From Cloacibacillus porcorum (GTDB lineage: Bacteria; Synergistota; Synergistia; Synergistales; Synergistaceae), in assembly GCF_001701045.1 (NCBI RefSeq), contig NZ_CP016757.1, positions 947,501 through 1,011,500 of the forward strand: DNA of 64,000 bases, in the 5' to 3' direction. This document shows positions 25,530-34,004 of the stretch, one piece after another. A model generated the notes under the pieces. That model saw only the letters and a list, made by a program, of their open reading frames with translations, did no database searches and was not told the DNA's origin. Each line of letters begins with the position of its first letter. Position 1 is the stretch's first letter. A program made the translations under genes and the position numbers.

Positions 25530-27212
25530 TTACTGTACCATTTCCGCGTCCCAGAATTTATATTCCCCGACCTTGTTCATCCATACGTCGCGTACCTTGT
25601 CCTGATTGACGAGGTAGCAGAAGTTGCCATAATAGAGCGGCGATACGGGGGTCGCGTCCATGAGTATCTTTTCCGCGTTCTTGAGATGTTCGTCACGTGT
25701 GGTACCTGATGTTTTCTGCGCCATCAAGATTTCCTGTTCAAAGGCCTTATGTTCCGGATTGAGGACTGTGTCGTTGGGGGCCACTTTTGACTTTTTCCAT
25801 CTCCACTGGCATTCATTCCAGCTGCTGTCCGTCGCGTAGGCGTCGAAGAATGTCATTGGGTCAGCATAATCACCGGTCCAGTTGCCGCCGCTGATTATGA
25901 AATCCCCTCTTTTTCTCTTGTCGACGAGCACCTGCCATTCCATATTGTCAAGCTCAACTTTAACGTTAAGGTTGTTTTTCAGCATCTCCTGGATAGCCTC
26001 GGACATCTTTTTAAGAGATTCTCTCGTTACGTAGGTATATGTTACCTTCGGGAAGCCCTTTCCATTGGGATATCCGGCCTCTGCCAATAATTTTTGCGCC
26101 TCTTCCACGCGCGCGGCATTTGGGTCGATACCGTACTCTGTGGTCGGCTTGCCGTTTTTGCCAAGAGTCCTGAAGCTTTCGCCTGTCGAGAGTGAAAGTA
26201 CTGGCGGGACGATGCCTGTCGCAGGAGTCTCTCCGCCTTTGAGAGCGGATTCGCAGATCGCCTTTCTGTTGAGCGCGAGCGCGAAGGCTTTTCTGACACG
26301 CACATCGTTGAATGGAGGTTTGTCGACGTTGAAGATGATGTATGCGGTCTGCATTCTCGGTGTGAATACCAGATTAGGTTCTTCGGCGATGAGTCTTGGA
26401 ATCTCTGCCGGCGGTATTTCCGGATTTACATGGATATCTCCCGCGTTGAACGCGTTAAGTGCGGTTGTTTGGTCGGAGACGAATACCATTTTTACCTTAT
26501 CGATCTTCACGTTCTTGCTGTCATAATACTTGGGATTTTTGGCAATCGTGAGGTTGTCGCCGATTTTATAGGATTCCAGAACGAACGGTCCGTTAGAGAT
26601 ACAGGTCTTGGGGTTCTTTTCCCACCCGTCGCCGTATTTTTCCACGATGTCCTTTCTTACGGGCATGAAGGAGAAGAATGTCGTAAGGTTGAGGAAATAG
26701 GGCACCTTCGATTCCAGGACGACCTGGAATGTCTTATCATCCAGGGCCTTGACGCCGACCTCGCTTGCCTTTGCCTTTCCGTCAAAGAATGCCTTCGCGT
26801 TTTTTATATATGAGGTACCCATATACGAATACTCTGAACCGGCTTTGGGGTCAAGGAGTCTCAGCCACGCGTACTCAAAGTCTTTAGCGGTGACGGGTTT
26901 CCCGTCAGACCATGTAATATTCGGCTTCAGATAAAAGGTATAGGTAAGTCCGTCCGGCGATATCGTATATTTCTCCGCCTGTCCGGGGGCCAGCTTGCCG
27001 TCTTTTGTATCTTTCATCAGGCCCTCGAAGATGTTGCCTATGACGAAACTTCCTCCAGAATCATCGATCGAGGGGTCCCAAGCTTTGATCTCCTTGCCGT
27101 GGTTGAATACCAACACCTTCGGCGCCGCGTACGCGACGGCCGCCTGTGAGAAGAAAGCTGTGAATACAAGTACGATGGCTGCTACCAATTTGAATCTTTT
27201 TTTTGTCAACAT
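25530..27212 (-). CDS. oppA: Peptide ABC transporter periplasmic substrate-binding protein
   Basis: A 560-aa family-5 extracellular solute-binding protein that captures oligopeptides or dipeptides in the periplasm. A Sec signal peptide is visible (KKRF, hydrophobic core, cleavage after AYA near residue 30) with no lipobox cysteine, so it is a free periplasmic protein as expected for a diderm. Landmarks: TYTFYLKPNITWSDGKPVTA, YSYMGTSYIKNAKAF and YNAARVEEAQKLL-like DPNAARVEEAQKLL. ATG 27212 follows AAAGGAGCATC. It is the last gene of the operon, after the permeases and ATPases, an order less common than having it first. Confidence 0.93.
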   Translation of the reverse strand: MLTKKRFKLVAAIVLVFTAFFSQAAVAYAAPKVLVFNHGKEIKAWDPSIDDSGGSFVIGNIFEGLMKDTKDGKLAPGQAEKYTISPDGLTYTFYLKPNITWSDGKPVTAKDFEYAWLRLLDPKAGSEYSYMGTSYIKNAKAFFDGKAKASEVGVKALDDKTFQVVLESKVPYFLNLTTFFSFMPVRKDIVEKYGDGWEKNPKTCISNGPFVLESYKIGDNLTIAKNPKYYDSKNVKIDKVKMVFVSDQTTALNAFNAGDIHVNPEIPPAEIPRLIAEEPNLVFTPRMQTAYIIFNVDKPPFNDVRVRKAFALALNRKAICESALKGGETPATGIVPPVLSLSTGESFRTLGKNGKPTTEYGIDPNAARVEEAQKLLAEAGYPNGKGFPKVTYTYVTRESLKKMSEAIQEMLKNNLNVKVELDNMEWQVLVDKRKRGDFIISGGNWTGDYADPMTFFDAYATDSSWNECQWRWKKSKVAPNDTVLNPEHKAFEQEILMAQKTSGTTRDEHLKNAEKILMDATPVSPLYYGNFCYLVNQDKVRDVWMNKVGEYKFWDAEMVQ

Positions 27213-27338
27213 ATGGATGCTCCTTTCGGCTAACTCAGGCAATACCCGTGTTCCGGCATCAAATGGTCAAACATCTTTCTCTCTGCGTCTCTGTTTTTTG
27301 TGTCTCTTGCACGGCATTTCTCCCCTCTGTTTTCATTA

Positions 27339-28307
27339 TTAAAGGAGGTGGCAGGCTGCATAGTGTTCCGAGCCGAGGTTTCTTAATTCTGGAGTCACCT
27401 CGGAGCAAACTTTTTTGGCGTAGCGGCATCGTGTACGAAACCGGCATCCTGACGGCGGATTGAGCGGACTTGGCACGTCGCCCTCAAGGATGATATTTTT
27501 TTTCTCCGCCCGAGGATTGGGAATGGGGATCGAGGAGAGCAGAGCTATGGTGTATGGGTGCTGCGGATTGTTGTATAGCTCGTCAGCGGTAGTCACCTCC
27601 ATGAGGCTTCCAAGGTACATTACACCAACACGGTTTGAGATATGCCGTACCATGGAGAGGTCGTGCGCGATGAAAAGATAGGTGAGGCCGATCTCCCGCT
27701 GCAGATCTTCCATCATATTCACGATCTGTGCCTGCACGGAAACATCGAGCGCCGATATCGGTTCGTCGCATATTATGAGTTCCGGCATGACCGATAACGC
27801 TCTGGCGATCCCTATCCGCTGCCGCTGTCCGCCAGAAAATTCATGCGGATATCTGTTGGCGTGGTTCTTACGCAGGCCGACCCTTTTTAGCAGCTCAAAT
27901 ATCCTTTCCTGACGTTCTTTGCCTGAGGCGAGCCTATGGATGTCAAGCGGCTCGCCAATGATGTCGGCGACGGTCATTCTGGGGTTGAGCGAGGCGTAGG
28001 GGTCTTGGAATATCATCTGGATCTTCTTACGGTAGGGCATAAATGATTTGGGTGAGAGCTTGGCGACGTCAATACCGTCATAGTATATTTCGCCCGCCGT
28101 CGGTTCGTAGAGGCGCATGACGGTTCTGCCAACGGTGGTCTTTCCGCAGCCGGATTCTCCGACAAGCCCCAGCGTCTCTCCCTTTCGGATGTAAAAACTG
28201 ACGTTGTCGACGGCTTTTATCTCTTGTACCTTTTTTGAGATCAGCCCTTCGTCTTTATAGAAATATTTTTTTAGGTTTCTAACGTCAAGAAGGATATTAT
28301 CGTTCAA
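27339..28307 (-). CDS. oppF: Peptide ABC transporter ATP-binding protein OppF/DppF-like
   Basis: A 322-aa ATPase subunit that powers peptide import. Walker A is GESGCGKTT, the signature loop FSGGQRQRIGIARAL, Walker B LIICDEPISALD and the switch His in FIAHDLSMV. The C-terminal oligopeptide/dipeptide extension includes a four-cysteine region (CRFRTRCRYAKKVC) seen in this subfamily and likely to bind an Fe-S cluster. It overlaps oppD by 11 nt. Confidence 0.94.
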   Translation of the reverse strand: MNDNILLDVRNLKKYFYKDEGLISKKVQEIKAVDNVSFYIRKGETLGLVGESGCGKTTVGRTVMRLYEPTAGEIYYDGIDVAKLSPKSFMPYRKKIQMIFQDPYASLNPRMTVADIIGEPLDIHRLASGKERQERIFELLKRVGLRKNHANRYPHEFSGGQRQRIGIARALSVMPELIICDEPISALDVSVQAQIVNMMEDLQREIGLTYLFIAHDLSMVRHISNRVGVMYLGSLMEVTTADELYNNPQHPYTIALLSSIPIPNPRAEKKNIILEGDVPSPLNPPSGCRFRTRCRYAKKVCSEVTPELRNLGSEHYAACHLL

Positions 28308-29334
28308 CTGAACTGATGCCTCCTTTCATAGCGTTATAGCGGTCACAGCACGGCGCATGTTTGTCAAGCAGCCAGCAGGCCGCTTTGTGTCCCTCTCCAA
28401 CTTGATAGTATCCAGGGCGGTGGCTGGTGCATATATTCATGGAAAAACTGCATCTGGGTGAGAATGGGCAGCCTTGAGGCGGATTCAGGAGGTCCGGCGG
28501 CGTCCCCGGTATTGGAATGAGTCTGTGGCGCGCGCCGGTGGCCACATTAGGTATCGACCTCAGCAGTCCCATCGTATATGGATGCGCAGGGTTAAAAAAT
28601 ACGTCGTCGGTTTTCCCCTCCTCCATGACTAATCCCGCGTACATGACGTCTATTCGGGTGCAGATATCCGCCACTACGCCGAGGTCGTGTGTGATCAGGA
28701 TGGTAGAGGTCCCGGTATTTTGTCCAAGCTCTTTTATGAGCCGGATGATCTGTGCCTGTATCGTCACGTCAAGCGCCGTCGTCGGTTCGTCGGCGATAAG
28801 AAGCTCCGGACGGCAGGAGAGCGCCATCGCTATCATTGCCCGCTGCCGCATCCCGCCTGAAAACTCATGCGGATAGCAGGCGGCACGCCTTTTGGCATCA
28901 GGTATGCCGACCATCTCCAGCATTTCGACGGCCTTTTCCGCTGCCTCCTTTTTTGAGAGGCGCTGGTGCTGCAGCAGGGCCTCTTCGATCTGAAAGCCGA
29001 CCCGCAGCACCGGATTCAACGAGGTCATGGGGTCTTGAAAGATCATCGCAATATTATTTCCGCGTATCTTTGTCATCTCATGCTCTGTTTTTTTCAGAAG
29101 ATCTTCTCCTTTAAAGAGAATCTCTCCGTCTACGACCCTTCCAGGGTGAAGCAGCAGACGCATTATGGAAAGAGAGGTGACGCTTTTGCCGCTGCCTGAC
29201 TCTCCGACGATACCTAGAGTCTCCCCGCTCTCTATATGAATGTCGATGCCCCTTATCGCCTTTACCTCGCCGAGATGAGTAAAGAAAGAGGTATGCAGAT
29301 TGCGTATTTCAAGTATGTTTTTATTTTCAGCCAT
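28297..29334 (-). CDS. oppD: Peptide ABC transporter ATP-binding protein OppD/DppD-like
   Basis: A 345-aa ATPase partner of OppF. Walker A is GESGSGKSV, the signature FSGGMRQRAMIAMALS, Walker B LLIADEPTTALD and the switch His ILITHDLGVV. The C-terminal extension has the CPFSPRCSFSMNIC cysteine set. The start is 10 nt after the oppC stop and the stop overlaps the oppF start. Confidence 0.94.
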   Translation of the reverse strand: MAENKNILEIRNLHTSFFTHLGEVKAIRGIDIHIESGETLGIVGESGSGKSVTSLSIMRLLLHPGRVVDGEILFKGEDLLKKTEHEMTKIRGNNIAMIFQDPMTSLNPVLRVGFQIEEALLQHQRLSKKEAAEKAVEMLEMVGIPDAKRRAACYPHEFSGGMRQRAMIAMALSCRPELLIADEPTTALDVTIQAQIIRLIKELGQNTGTSTILITHDLGVVADICTRIDVMYAGLVMEEGKTDDVFFNPAHPYTMGLLRSIPNVATGARHRLIPIPGTPPDLLNPPQGCPFSPRCSFSMNICTSHRPGYYQVGEGHKAACWLLDKHAPCCDRYNAMKGGISSVER

Positions 29335-29343
29335 GTCTCCAGC

Positions 29344-30627
29344 CTACTTTCTCAGCTTGGGGTCAAGCGCGTCTCTCAGTCCGTCGCCAAGCAGATTAAA
29401 TGTGAGTATCGTAAGAGAGATTGCCGCCGCGGGGAATAGCAGCTGCTGCGGATAGGTGTACAGTCCTTCAAGAGCGTCATTGCAAAGCGTTCCCCATGAG
29501 GCGATGGGAGCGGAGACGCCGAGTCCGACAAAACTCAGAAAAGCCTCGGTAAAAATCGCGTTGGGGATCATCATGGTTATGGTAACCATGATCGGTCCCA
29601 TTATGTTTGGAAGCAGATGGCGCAGAAGTATATACCTGGTTGGCGCGCCCAGTGATTTGGCCGCGAGGACGAACTCCTGCTTCTTCAGAGAAAGCACCTC
29701 TCCGCGTACCAGCCTTGCCATGCTTACCCAGTAGGTAAGTCCTATTGTCAGAATTATTGTGAAGAGACCGCCGCTGTCGAAGAGGACGCGAAGCAGTATG
29801 ACGTAGAGCAGCGTCGGTATCGTATTTATTATATCGACGACTCTCATCATCGCGTCGTCTACCTTTCCGCCGCAATAGCCGGAGACGCCGCCAAACAAGA
29901 CGCCTATAATGAAGCATACGAGAGCCGTTGCAAAGCCGACTGCGAGCGATATGCGCGCGCCGTAGACTATCCTGATAAAAATGTCTCTGCCGAGCGCGTC
30001 ATTGCCAAAGATATGGCTCTTATTCCAAACACGGAGTGAGGGCTGTACCTCTTTACCGTCCACAGTGACGATATATCTCTTCATGTTTTCAAATTTGTGT
30101 TCCTCCGCGGGCAAATCGACCTTTTCTCCGCGCTCTGCGGCTCTTCTCAACGAATAGAGTTTTTTCTTTGCGGCAAAGTATTGGCTGTAATCCACCTTTA
30201 TATCCTTGCCGTCGAGCACGAAGTTTTTCTGACGCGTCATAAGATTGTCGCCGGTGTTTTCCGCCATCTTTCCAAGCGTACCGTCACGCGCCACCTGAAG
30301 GACGTTGTAATCGTTCGTGATATAAAACGAGGCGCCTGTCCCGTCTATCTCATAGAGTTCAAGCCTGCAGGGAACGTTAGAGTATTCCAGGTTCTGGTCT
30401 GAATAGGTATACCTCCAAAAATATGGCAGGAATAGCGCCGTGGCCGTCAAGAGCACAATAAAGACGAGAGAGAATATCGCCGTCTTATTCTCCCGGAACC
30501 TCCTCCAGACATCCTGGTAGAATGTAAGGCTTCTGCGCTTGATATCCTCTGATTTTGTAAAGTCATGCTCAGTTTCTTTCCACAGCGCTGCGTTGTTAAG
30601 ATCGAGCTGTTCGTCTATATGTGTCAT
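29344..30627 (-). CDS. oppC: Peptide ABC transporter permease OppC-like, with a large extracytoplasmic insert
   Basis: A 427-aa permease subunit. After an N-terminal cytoplasmic stretch and TM1 (about residues 50-72) there is a roughly 135-residue soluble insert before the remaining five helices (starting near GARISLAVGF); usual OppC proteins are about 300 aa. The permease-ATPase coupling EAA loop is EFVLAAKSLGAPTRYILLRHLLPN (landmark AAKSLGAPTRYILLRH). ATG 30627 follows GAGGAGGG; GTG 30630 is too close to it. Confidence 0.92.
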   Translation of the reverse strand: MTHIDEQLDLNNAALWKETEHDFTKSEDIKRRSLTFYQDVWRRFRENKTAIFSLVFIVLLTATALFLPYFWRYTYSDQNLEYSNVPCRLELYEIDGTGASFYITNDYNVLQVARDGTLGKMAENTGDNLMTRQKNFVLDGKDIKVDYSQYFAAKKKLYSLRRAAERGEKVDLPAEEHKFENMKRYIVTVDGKEVQPSLRVWNKSHIFGNDALGRDIFIRIVYGARISLAVGFATALVCFIIGVLFGGVSGYCGGKVDDAMMRVVDIINTIPTLLYVILLRVLFDSGGLFTIILTIGLTYWVSMARLVRGEVLSLKKQEFVLAAKSLGAPTRYILLRHLLPNIMGPIMVTITMMIPNAIFTEAFLSFVGLGVSAPIASWGTLCNDALEGLYTYPQQLLFPAAAISLTILTFNLLGDGLRDALDPKLRK

Positions 30628-30639
30628 CACAAGCCCTCC

Positions 30640-31557
30640 TCAGTCGAATTTGATTCTGGGGTCGATAAGAACGTAAAGGATATCGACCAATAGAACCATC
30701 AGAACGAGGAGTACGCCGTAAAATACCGTTACTCCAAGTATCAGAGAATAGTCGCGGTTAAGGATACTTGTCGTGAACAGACAGCCTATACCGGGTATGC
30801 CAAAGACCTTTTCGACGACGAACGAGCCGGTGACGATGCTTGCTACGCAGGGCCCCATATAAGTTGCTACCGGAATCAGCGCGTTGCGCAGCGCATGACG
30901 TGTCATTACGACAAAGCTCGGAAGTCCCTTCGCCTTAGCGGTGCGGATATAATCCTGCTGGAGTACTTCAAGCATCGAGGTTCGTGTGAGGCGGGTTATG
31001 AAGGCGATTGAAAACGCCCCTATCGCAAAAGCCGGACCAATGTAATCTCTGAAGCTCTCTGCTCCGTAAGATGGTACGATGCCCAGCTTTTTATTGAAGA
31101 CATAAAGATACAGTGTCGCAACGACAAAACTGGGTATTGTCGTCCCCAACGTGGCGAGCAGCATTGAGACTCTGTCCGATAGTCTGTTATGTCTGAGCGC
31201 CGCGTAGACTCCGAAAAATATACCAAAGCCGAGTATGAAGGCGACGGCAAGCAGCCCGATCTTTGCTGAGTAGGGAAAGCCACTCTCAATGATGGCGCGG
31301 GTAGTTACTCCTCTTTTATGATAAGAGACGCCGAAATCTCCCTTGACGAAGTTGAACAAATATGTGAGATACTGAACTCCCAAGGGCTTGTCAAGTCCGT
31401 ACTTCGCCTCAAGCGCCGCCCGTGTCTCATCCGGCAGTCCGCGTGCGCTGGTAAACGGACTTCCTGGCAGATTATGCATTATCAAAAATGTAATCGTAAT
31501 AACGAACCAAATGGTAAGAGCTGCGGATACAATGCGCTTTAGAGTATATTTCAGCAT
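30640..31557 (-). CDS. oppB: Peptide ABC transporter permease OppB-like
   Basis: A 305-aa inner-membrane permease. Typical features are the N-terminal TM1, then LPGSPF and LGLDKPLGVQYL-like YGLDKPLGVQYL, and the EAA coupling loop DYIRTAKAKGLPSFVVMTRH. It is the promoter-proximal gene of the opp operon, which is transcribed oppB, oppC, oppD, oppF, oppA with intergenic gaps of 12 nt or fewer among the first four genes. Confidence 0.94.
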   Translation of the reverse strand: MLKYTLKRIVSAALTIWFVITITFLIMHNLPGSPFTSARGLPDETRAALEAKYGLDKPLGVQYLTYLFNFVKGDFGVSYHKRGVTTRAIIESGFPYSAKIGLLAVAFILGFGIFFGVYAALRHNRLSDRVSMLLATLGTTIPSFVVATLYLYVFNKKLGIVPSYGAESFRDYIGPAFAIGAFSIAFITRLTRTSMLEVLQQDYIRTAKAKGLPSFVVMTRHALRNALIPVATYMGPCVASIVTGSFVVEKVFGIPGIGCLFTTSILNRDYSLILGVTVFYGVLLVLMVLLVDILYVLIDPRIKFD

Positions 31558-31737
31558 TTCTACACATCCTTTGCTTTAACAGTATCGATTGTTCTTTTGG
31601 TATTAAAGAAGCTGTTCCACTATATATGGAAAAGCCTCCTTCTTTCGCCATTCCTGAACATCTTCCCTCTCCGCCGACAGAGATTTCACGGAGCTACTAC
31701 AAAGAATACGTTAAATACGAGGTATACATTGAAATTC

Positions 31738-31748
31738 TGGTAATACCA
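31738..31748 (-). promoter_or_regulatory. Operator site 2 at the opp promoter
   Basis: TGGTAATACCA (one-base-off palindrome) lies 24 nt downstream of the opp -10 box, the same relative position as site 1. The surrounding CCAGAATTT is shared with site 1. A further TGGTAC half-site lies at 31750-31755. Confidence 0.65.
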
Positions 31749-31772
31749 CTGGTACTTCTATGGATTGAGGTA

Positions 31773-31801
31773 AATATATCATGTATAAATATTCGCGTCA
31801 A
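31773..31801 (-). promoter_or_regulatory. Promoter of the opp operon
   Basis: On the minus strand, TTGACG (31801-31796) and TATATT (31778-31773) are separated by 17 nt. It is identical in hexamers and spacing to the saccharopine-DH-like promoter. The predicted leader to oppB is about 200 nt and shows no recognisable riboswitch. Confidence 0.7.
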
Positions 31802-32000
31802 GTAAATAAAAACAAGGATTCATTGATAATAAGGTGCAAATAAATTAATCATTACCAAAAATTTTTGTAAAAAATCGTAAAAGCATAAGAAAAAGCCCAA
31901 TTATCTTAAAGACTGCTGTAAAAAGCAGGTTTAGTTTGCCGGAGAGTCAGGATATCATTTTTATAGATAGTTTTGCATGTGATGTGCTGTATTATGGAAT

Positions 32001-32034
32001 GAGCGGCACGTTCTATTAATGGATCATGCCGCTC
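32001..32034 (-). terminator. Hairpin downstream of the FadR-type regulator gene
   Basis: Eight-bp stem GAGCGGCA / TGCCGCTC with an 18-nt loop, about 40 nt after the gntR stop on the minus strand. No clear T-run follows, so terminator function is tentative. The rest of 31860-32073 is AT-rich without a gene. Confidence 0.4.
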
Positions 32035-32073
32035 ATATCAGTTCTGGACATTTTGAATGTATATCACGGAATG

Positions 32074-32844
32074 TTAGTTTTTCAGGTTCCAATACGGGTA
32101 GGGGATGTCTGTAATCAATTCAGGATGTTTCCTGCGCATCACCTCAGCGGTTTCAAGCAGATGCATCTTTAATGTTTCGCCGGCATCGTCGGCGTTGTTT
32201 TCTTCAATAGCTTTAATAATTGCCCCATGGCGTGATTTGATGAGCTCGATCCAGCCCTTTTCCATCAGCATATCCGGATGGACGAGGATGTTATTGCGTT
32301 CAACAAGGCTGTTGATGCTTTCATTTAATCTTGAAAGGATCGGGTTGTGCGCGGATTCTGTCACCAGATGGTGCAGCAGCGCCTCCCATTTCCCGTTCTG
32401 CGCCTGTTCCTCCGGTGTTATATAGGGGCAGGAGACAAAATTTTCATAACACTCGCGTAATTTTCTGATGTCGTTTTCCGTTCGGCGCATCGCGGCGATT
32501 CTTGCCGCCGGCACTTCGATGATGAGACGCACCTCAAGCTGGTATGAGACGAAATCAGCAGGCAGCATCTGCAAACTTTTCAGAGAGTCGAGCATCCCAA
32601 AGTTATCTAGGCTCTTTATAAAGATACCCTGTCGTTCGCGTACCTCAAGCGAACCCTCGGTCACCATTGAAATTACGGCCTCACGCAGGACGTTCCTGCT
32701 GACATCGAGCATCTGCGCCAGTTCCCGTTCGGAGGGCAGCTTGTCCCCCTCGTTGAAAGATCCCGATGATACCAGCTCCCGCAGTTTTTCCTGGACTATT
32801 TTTTTCTTGCTATCCTTTTTTTCAAGAGGTATGCCGATTTTCAT
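32074..32844 (-). CDS. FadR-subfamily GntR transcriptional regulator
   Basis: A 256-aa regulator. The winged helix-turn-helix spans about residues 15-80 (landmarks GDKLPSERELAQMLDVSRNV and LREAVISMVTEGSLEVRERQG) and an FCD ligand domain follows with metal-site histidines (LLHHLVTESAHNP, SRHGAII). GGAGGAAA precedes the ATG. The FadR group typically binds TGGTnnnACCA-like palindromes, which matches the four sites found at 25022, 31738, 32955 and 33972, so it is the best candidate controller of the opp, saccharopine-DH-like and 34-kb GRE units and of itself. Confidence 0.9.
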   Translation of the reverse strand: MKIGIPLEKKDSKKKIVQEKLRELVSSGSFNEGDKLPSERELAQMLDVSRNVLREAVISMVTEGSLEVRERQGIFIKSLDNFGMLDSLKSLQMLPADFVSYQLEVRLIIEVPAARIAAMRRTENDIRKLRECYENFVSCPYITPEEQAQNGKWEALLHHLVTESAHNPILSRLNESINSLVERNNILVHPDMLMEKGWIELIKSRHGAIIKAIEENNADDAGETLKMHLLETAEVMRRKHPELITDIPYPYWNLKN

Positions 32845-32954
32845 GAGATTTCCTCCAACACGAAAGTTTTTTATTTACCAGTCTGAGCGTTAATATGATA
32901 AAAGTCTCCAAGAGATAATAACACTAGGTAGTATAATACCAAATAACGGACCAG

Positions 32955-32965
32955 AGGCAATACCA
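32955..32965 (+). promoter_or_regulatory. Operator site 3 in the gntR-eamA divergent region
   Basis: AGGCAATACCA (TGGTATTGCCT on the other strand) lies between the divergent gntR and eamA genes. It is a weaker match to the core than sites 2 and 4. A GTATAATACCA half-match lies at 32931-32941, overlapping a TATAAT (32932-32937) that could be the eamA -10 box. Confidence 0.5.
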
Positions 32966-32992
32966 GAAAAATTTTATGACTGGAGAATAATG

Positions 32993-33853
32993 ATGGATCA
33001 TCGCGGCAGGAGCCTTCTCGAGATACATATAGCGGTCCTTCTTTTTGGTCTGACAGGCCTCTTCGGTAAATCCGTGGATATTCCGGCGAGGTATATCGTA
33101 CTGGGGCGCGTCTTTTTTGCCTCGTTGTCTATGGGTATCTATTTTCTCATTAAACGAAAGGACATCCGTTTAACATGCGGGGCAGATTATACCGCCATCT
33201 CCCTCCTTGGCGCGCTGCTGGCCTTTCACTGGACGGCCTTTTATACTTCGGTGCAGGTGTCGGCGGTGGCGATCGCGCTGCTCACATTTTCCGCCTATCC
33301 GATATTCGTCACCTTTCTTGAGCCGCTGATGTTCCGCGAGAGGCTGAAGAAGATAGATGTGCTCTTCGCCTTTGTGATGTTCATGGGGGTGCTCCTCATC
33401 GTGCCCGAGTTCAACATAAAAAACAATCTGACTATCGGTCTGTTGTGGGGGATGGCCGGCAGCGTCAGTTTTGCGGTGATGTCTCTGCTGAACCGCCGTT
33501 TTGCCTCCAGTTACGAGGGCAGCGTGATCGCCTTTTACGAACAGGGAATCGCGGCGCTGGTGCTGCTGCCGATGCTTCTATTTTACCGTCCGGCGGTCTC
33601 CGCGAAGGACTGGGGACTTCTCATACTGCTTGGCGTTCTGTTTACGGGCGTCGCCCATTCACTCTTTATCGGCGGTATGAAGCACGTGCGCGCGCAGACT
33701 GCAGGGATAATCGCGAGCCTTGAATCGGTCTACGGCATAATCTCCGCGGCGCTGATCCTTGGCGAGATCCCCTCGCTGCGCGAGCTTGTCGGCGGCGCAG
33801 TCATCCTCGGGACGGCGGCCTATTCCACTTTGAAGTCGTCAAAAGAGGGCTAG
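32993..33853 (+). CDS. EamA/DMT-family transporter
   Basis: A 286-aa drug/metabolite-superfamily carrier with about 10 hydrophobic helices in two EamA repeats. Landmarks are AFHWTAFYTSVQVSAVAIAL, LIVPEFNIKNNLTIGLLWG and LGEIPSLRELVGGAVILG in the second half. Two adjacent ATGs occur at 32990 and 32993; the second has better spacing from TGGAGA. It may export or import an amino acid connected to the GRE operon that follows; the substrate cannot be named. Confidence 0.88.
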   Translation: MDHRGRSLLEIHIAVLLFGLTGLFGKSVDIPARYIVLGRVFFASLSMGIYFLIKRKDIRLTCGADYTAISLLGALLAFHWTAFYTSVQVSAVAIALLTFSAYPIFVTFLEPLMFRERLKKIDVLFAFVMFMGVLLIVPEFNIKNNLTIGLLWGMAGSVSFAVMSLLNRRFASSYEGSVIAFYEQGIAALVLLPMLLFYRPAVSAKDWGLLILLGVLFTGVAHSLFIGGMKHVRAQTAGIIASLESVYGIISAALILGEIPSLRELVGGAVILGTAAYSTLKSSKEG

Positions 33854-33916
33854 GCCGTGGCTGCCTTTCGTTCTCTTATACCCGCCTATAAAATAGAACA
33901 AATATCCGATCGCTTC

Positions 33917-33944
33917 TTGACAATTACCTTGATTGTACTATAAT
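33917..33944 (+). promoter_or_regulatory. Promoter of the 34-kb GRE operon
   Basis: TTGACA (33917-33922) and TATAAT (33939-33944) are separated by 16 nt, about 60 nt before the activase start. It is close to consensus and probably strong unless repressed at the operator just downstream. Confidence 0.75.
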
Positions 33945-33971
33945 TTTTGTATAAAGTTCTGGTTGGTCCTC

Positions 33972-33982
33972 TGGTAATACCA
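33972..33982 (+). promoter_or_regulatory. Operator site 4 at the GRE operon promoter
   Basis: TGGTAATACCA, identical to site 2, lies 27 nt after the -10 box. An extra TTCTGGTTGG lies just upstream (33957-33966). The placement after the start point suggests repression by a FadR-type protein. Confidence 0.65.
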
Positions 33983-34004
33983 ATAAATAAAAACAGGTGA
34001 TCTG

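Noticed and set aside
25355-25609. Plus-strand open frame in the gap after the saccharopine-DH-like gene
   Set aside because: Low-complexity product, no convincing ribosome-binding site, and it overlaps the binding-protein terminator and gene end on the other strand.
31558-31735. Possible riboswitch in the opp leader
   Set aside because: I could not find a conserved aptamer-like fold or a matching terminator/antiterminator pair; the operator downstream of the promoter explains regulation more simply.
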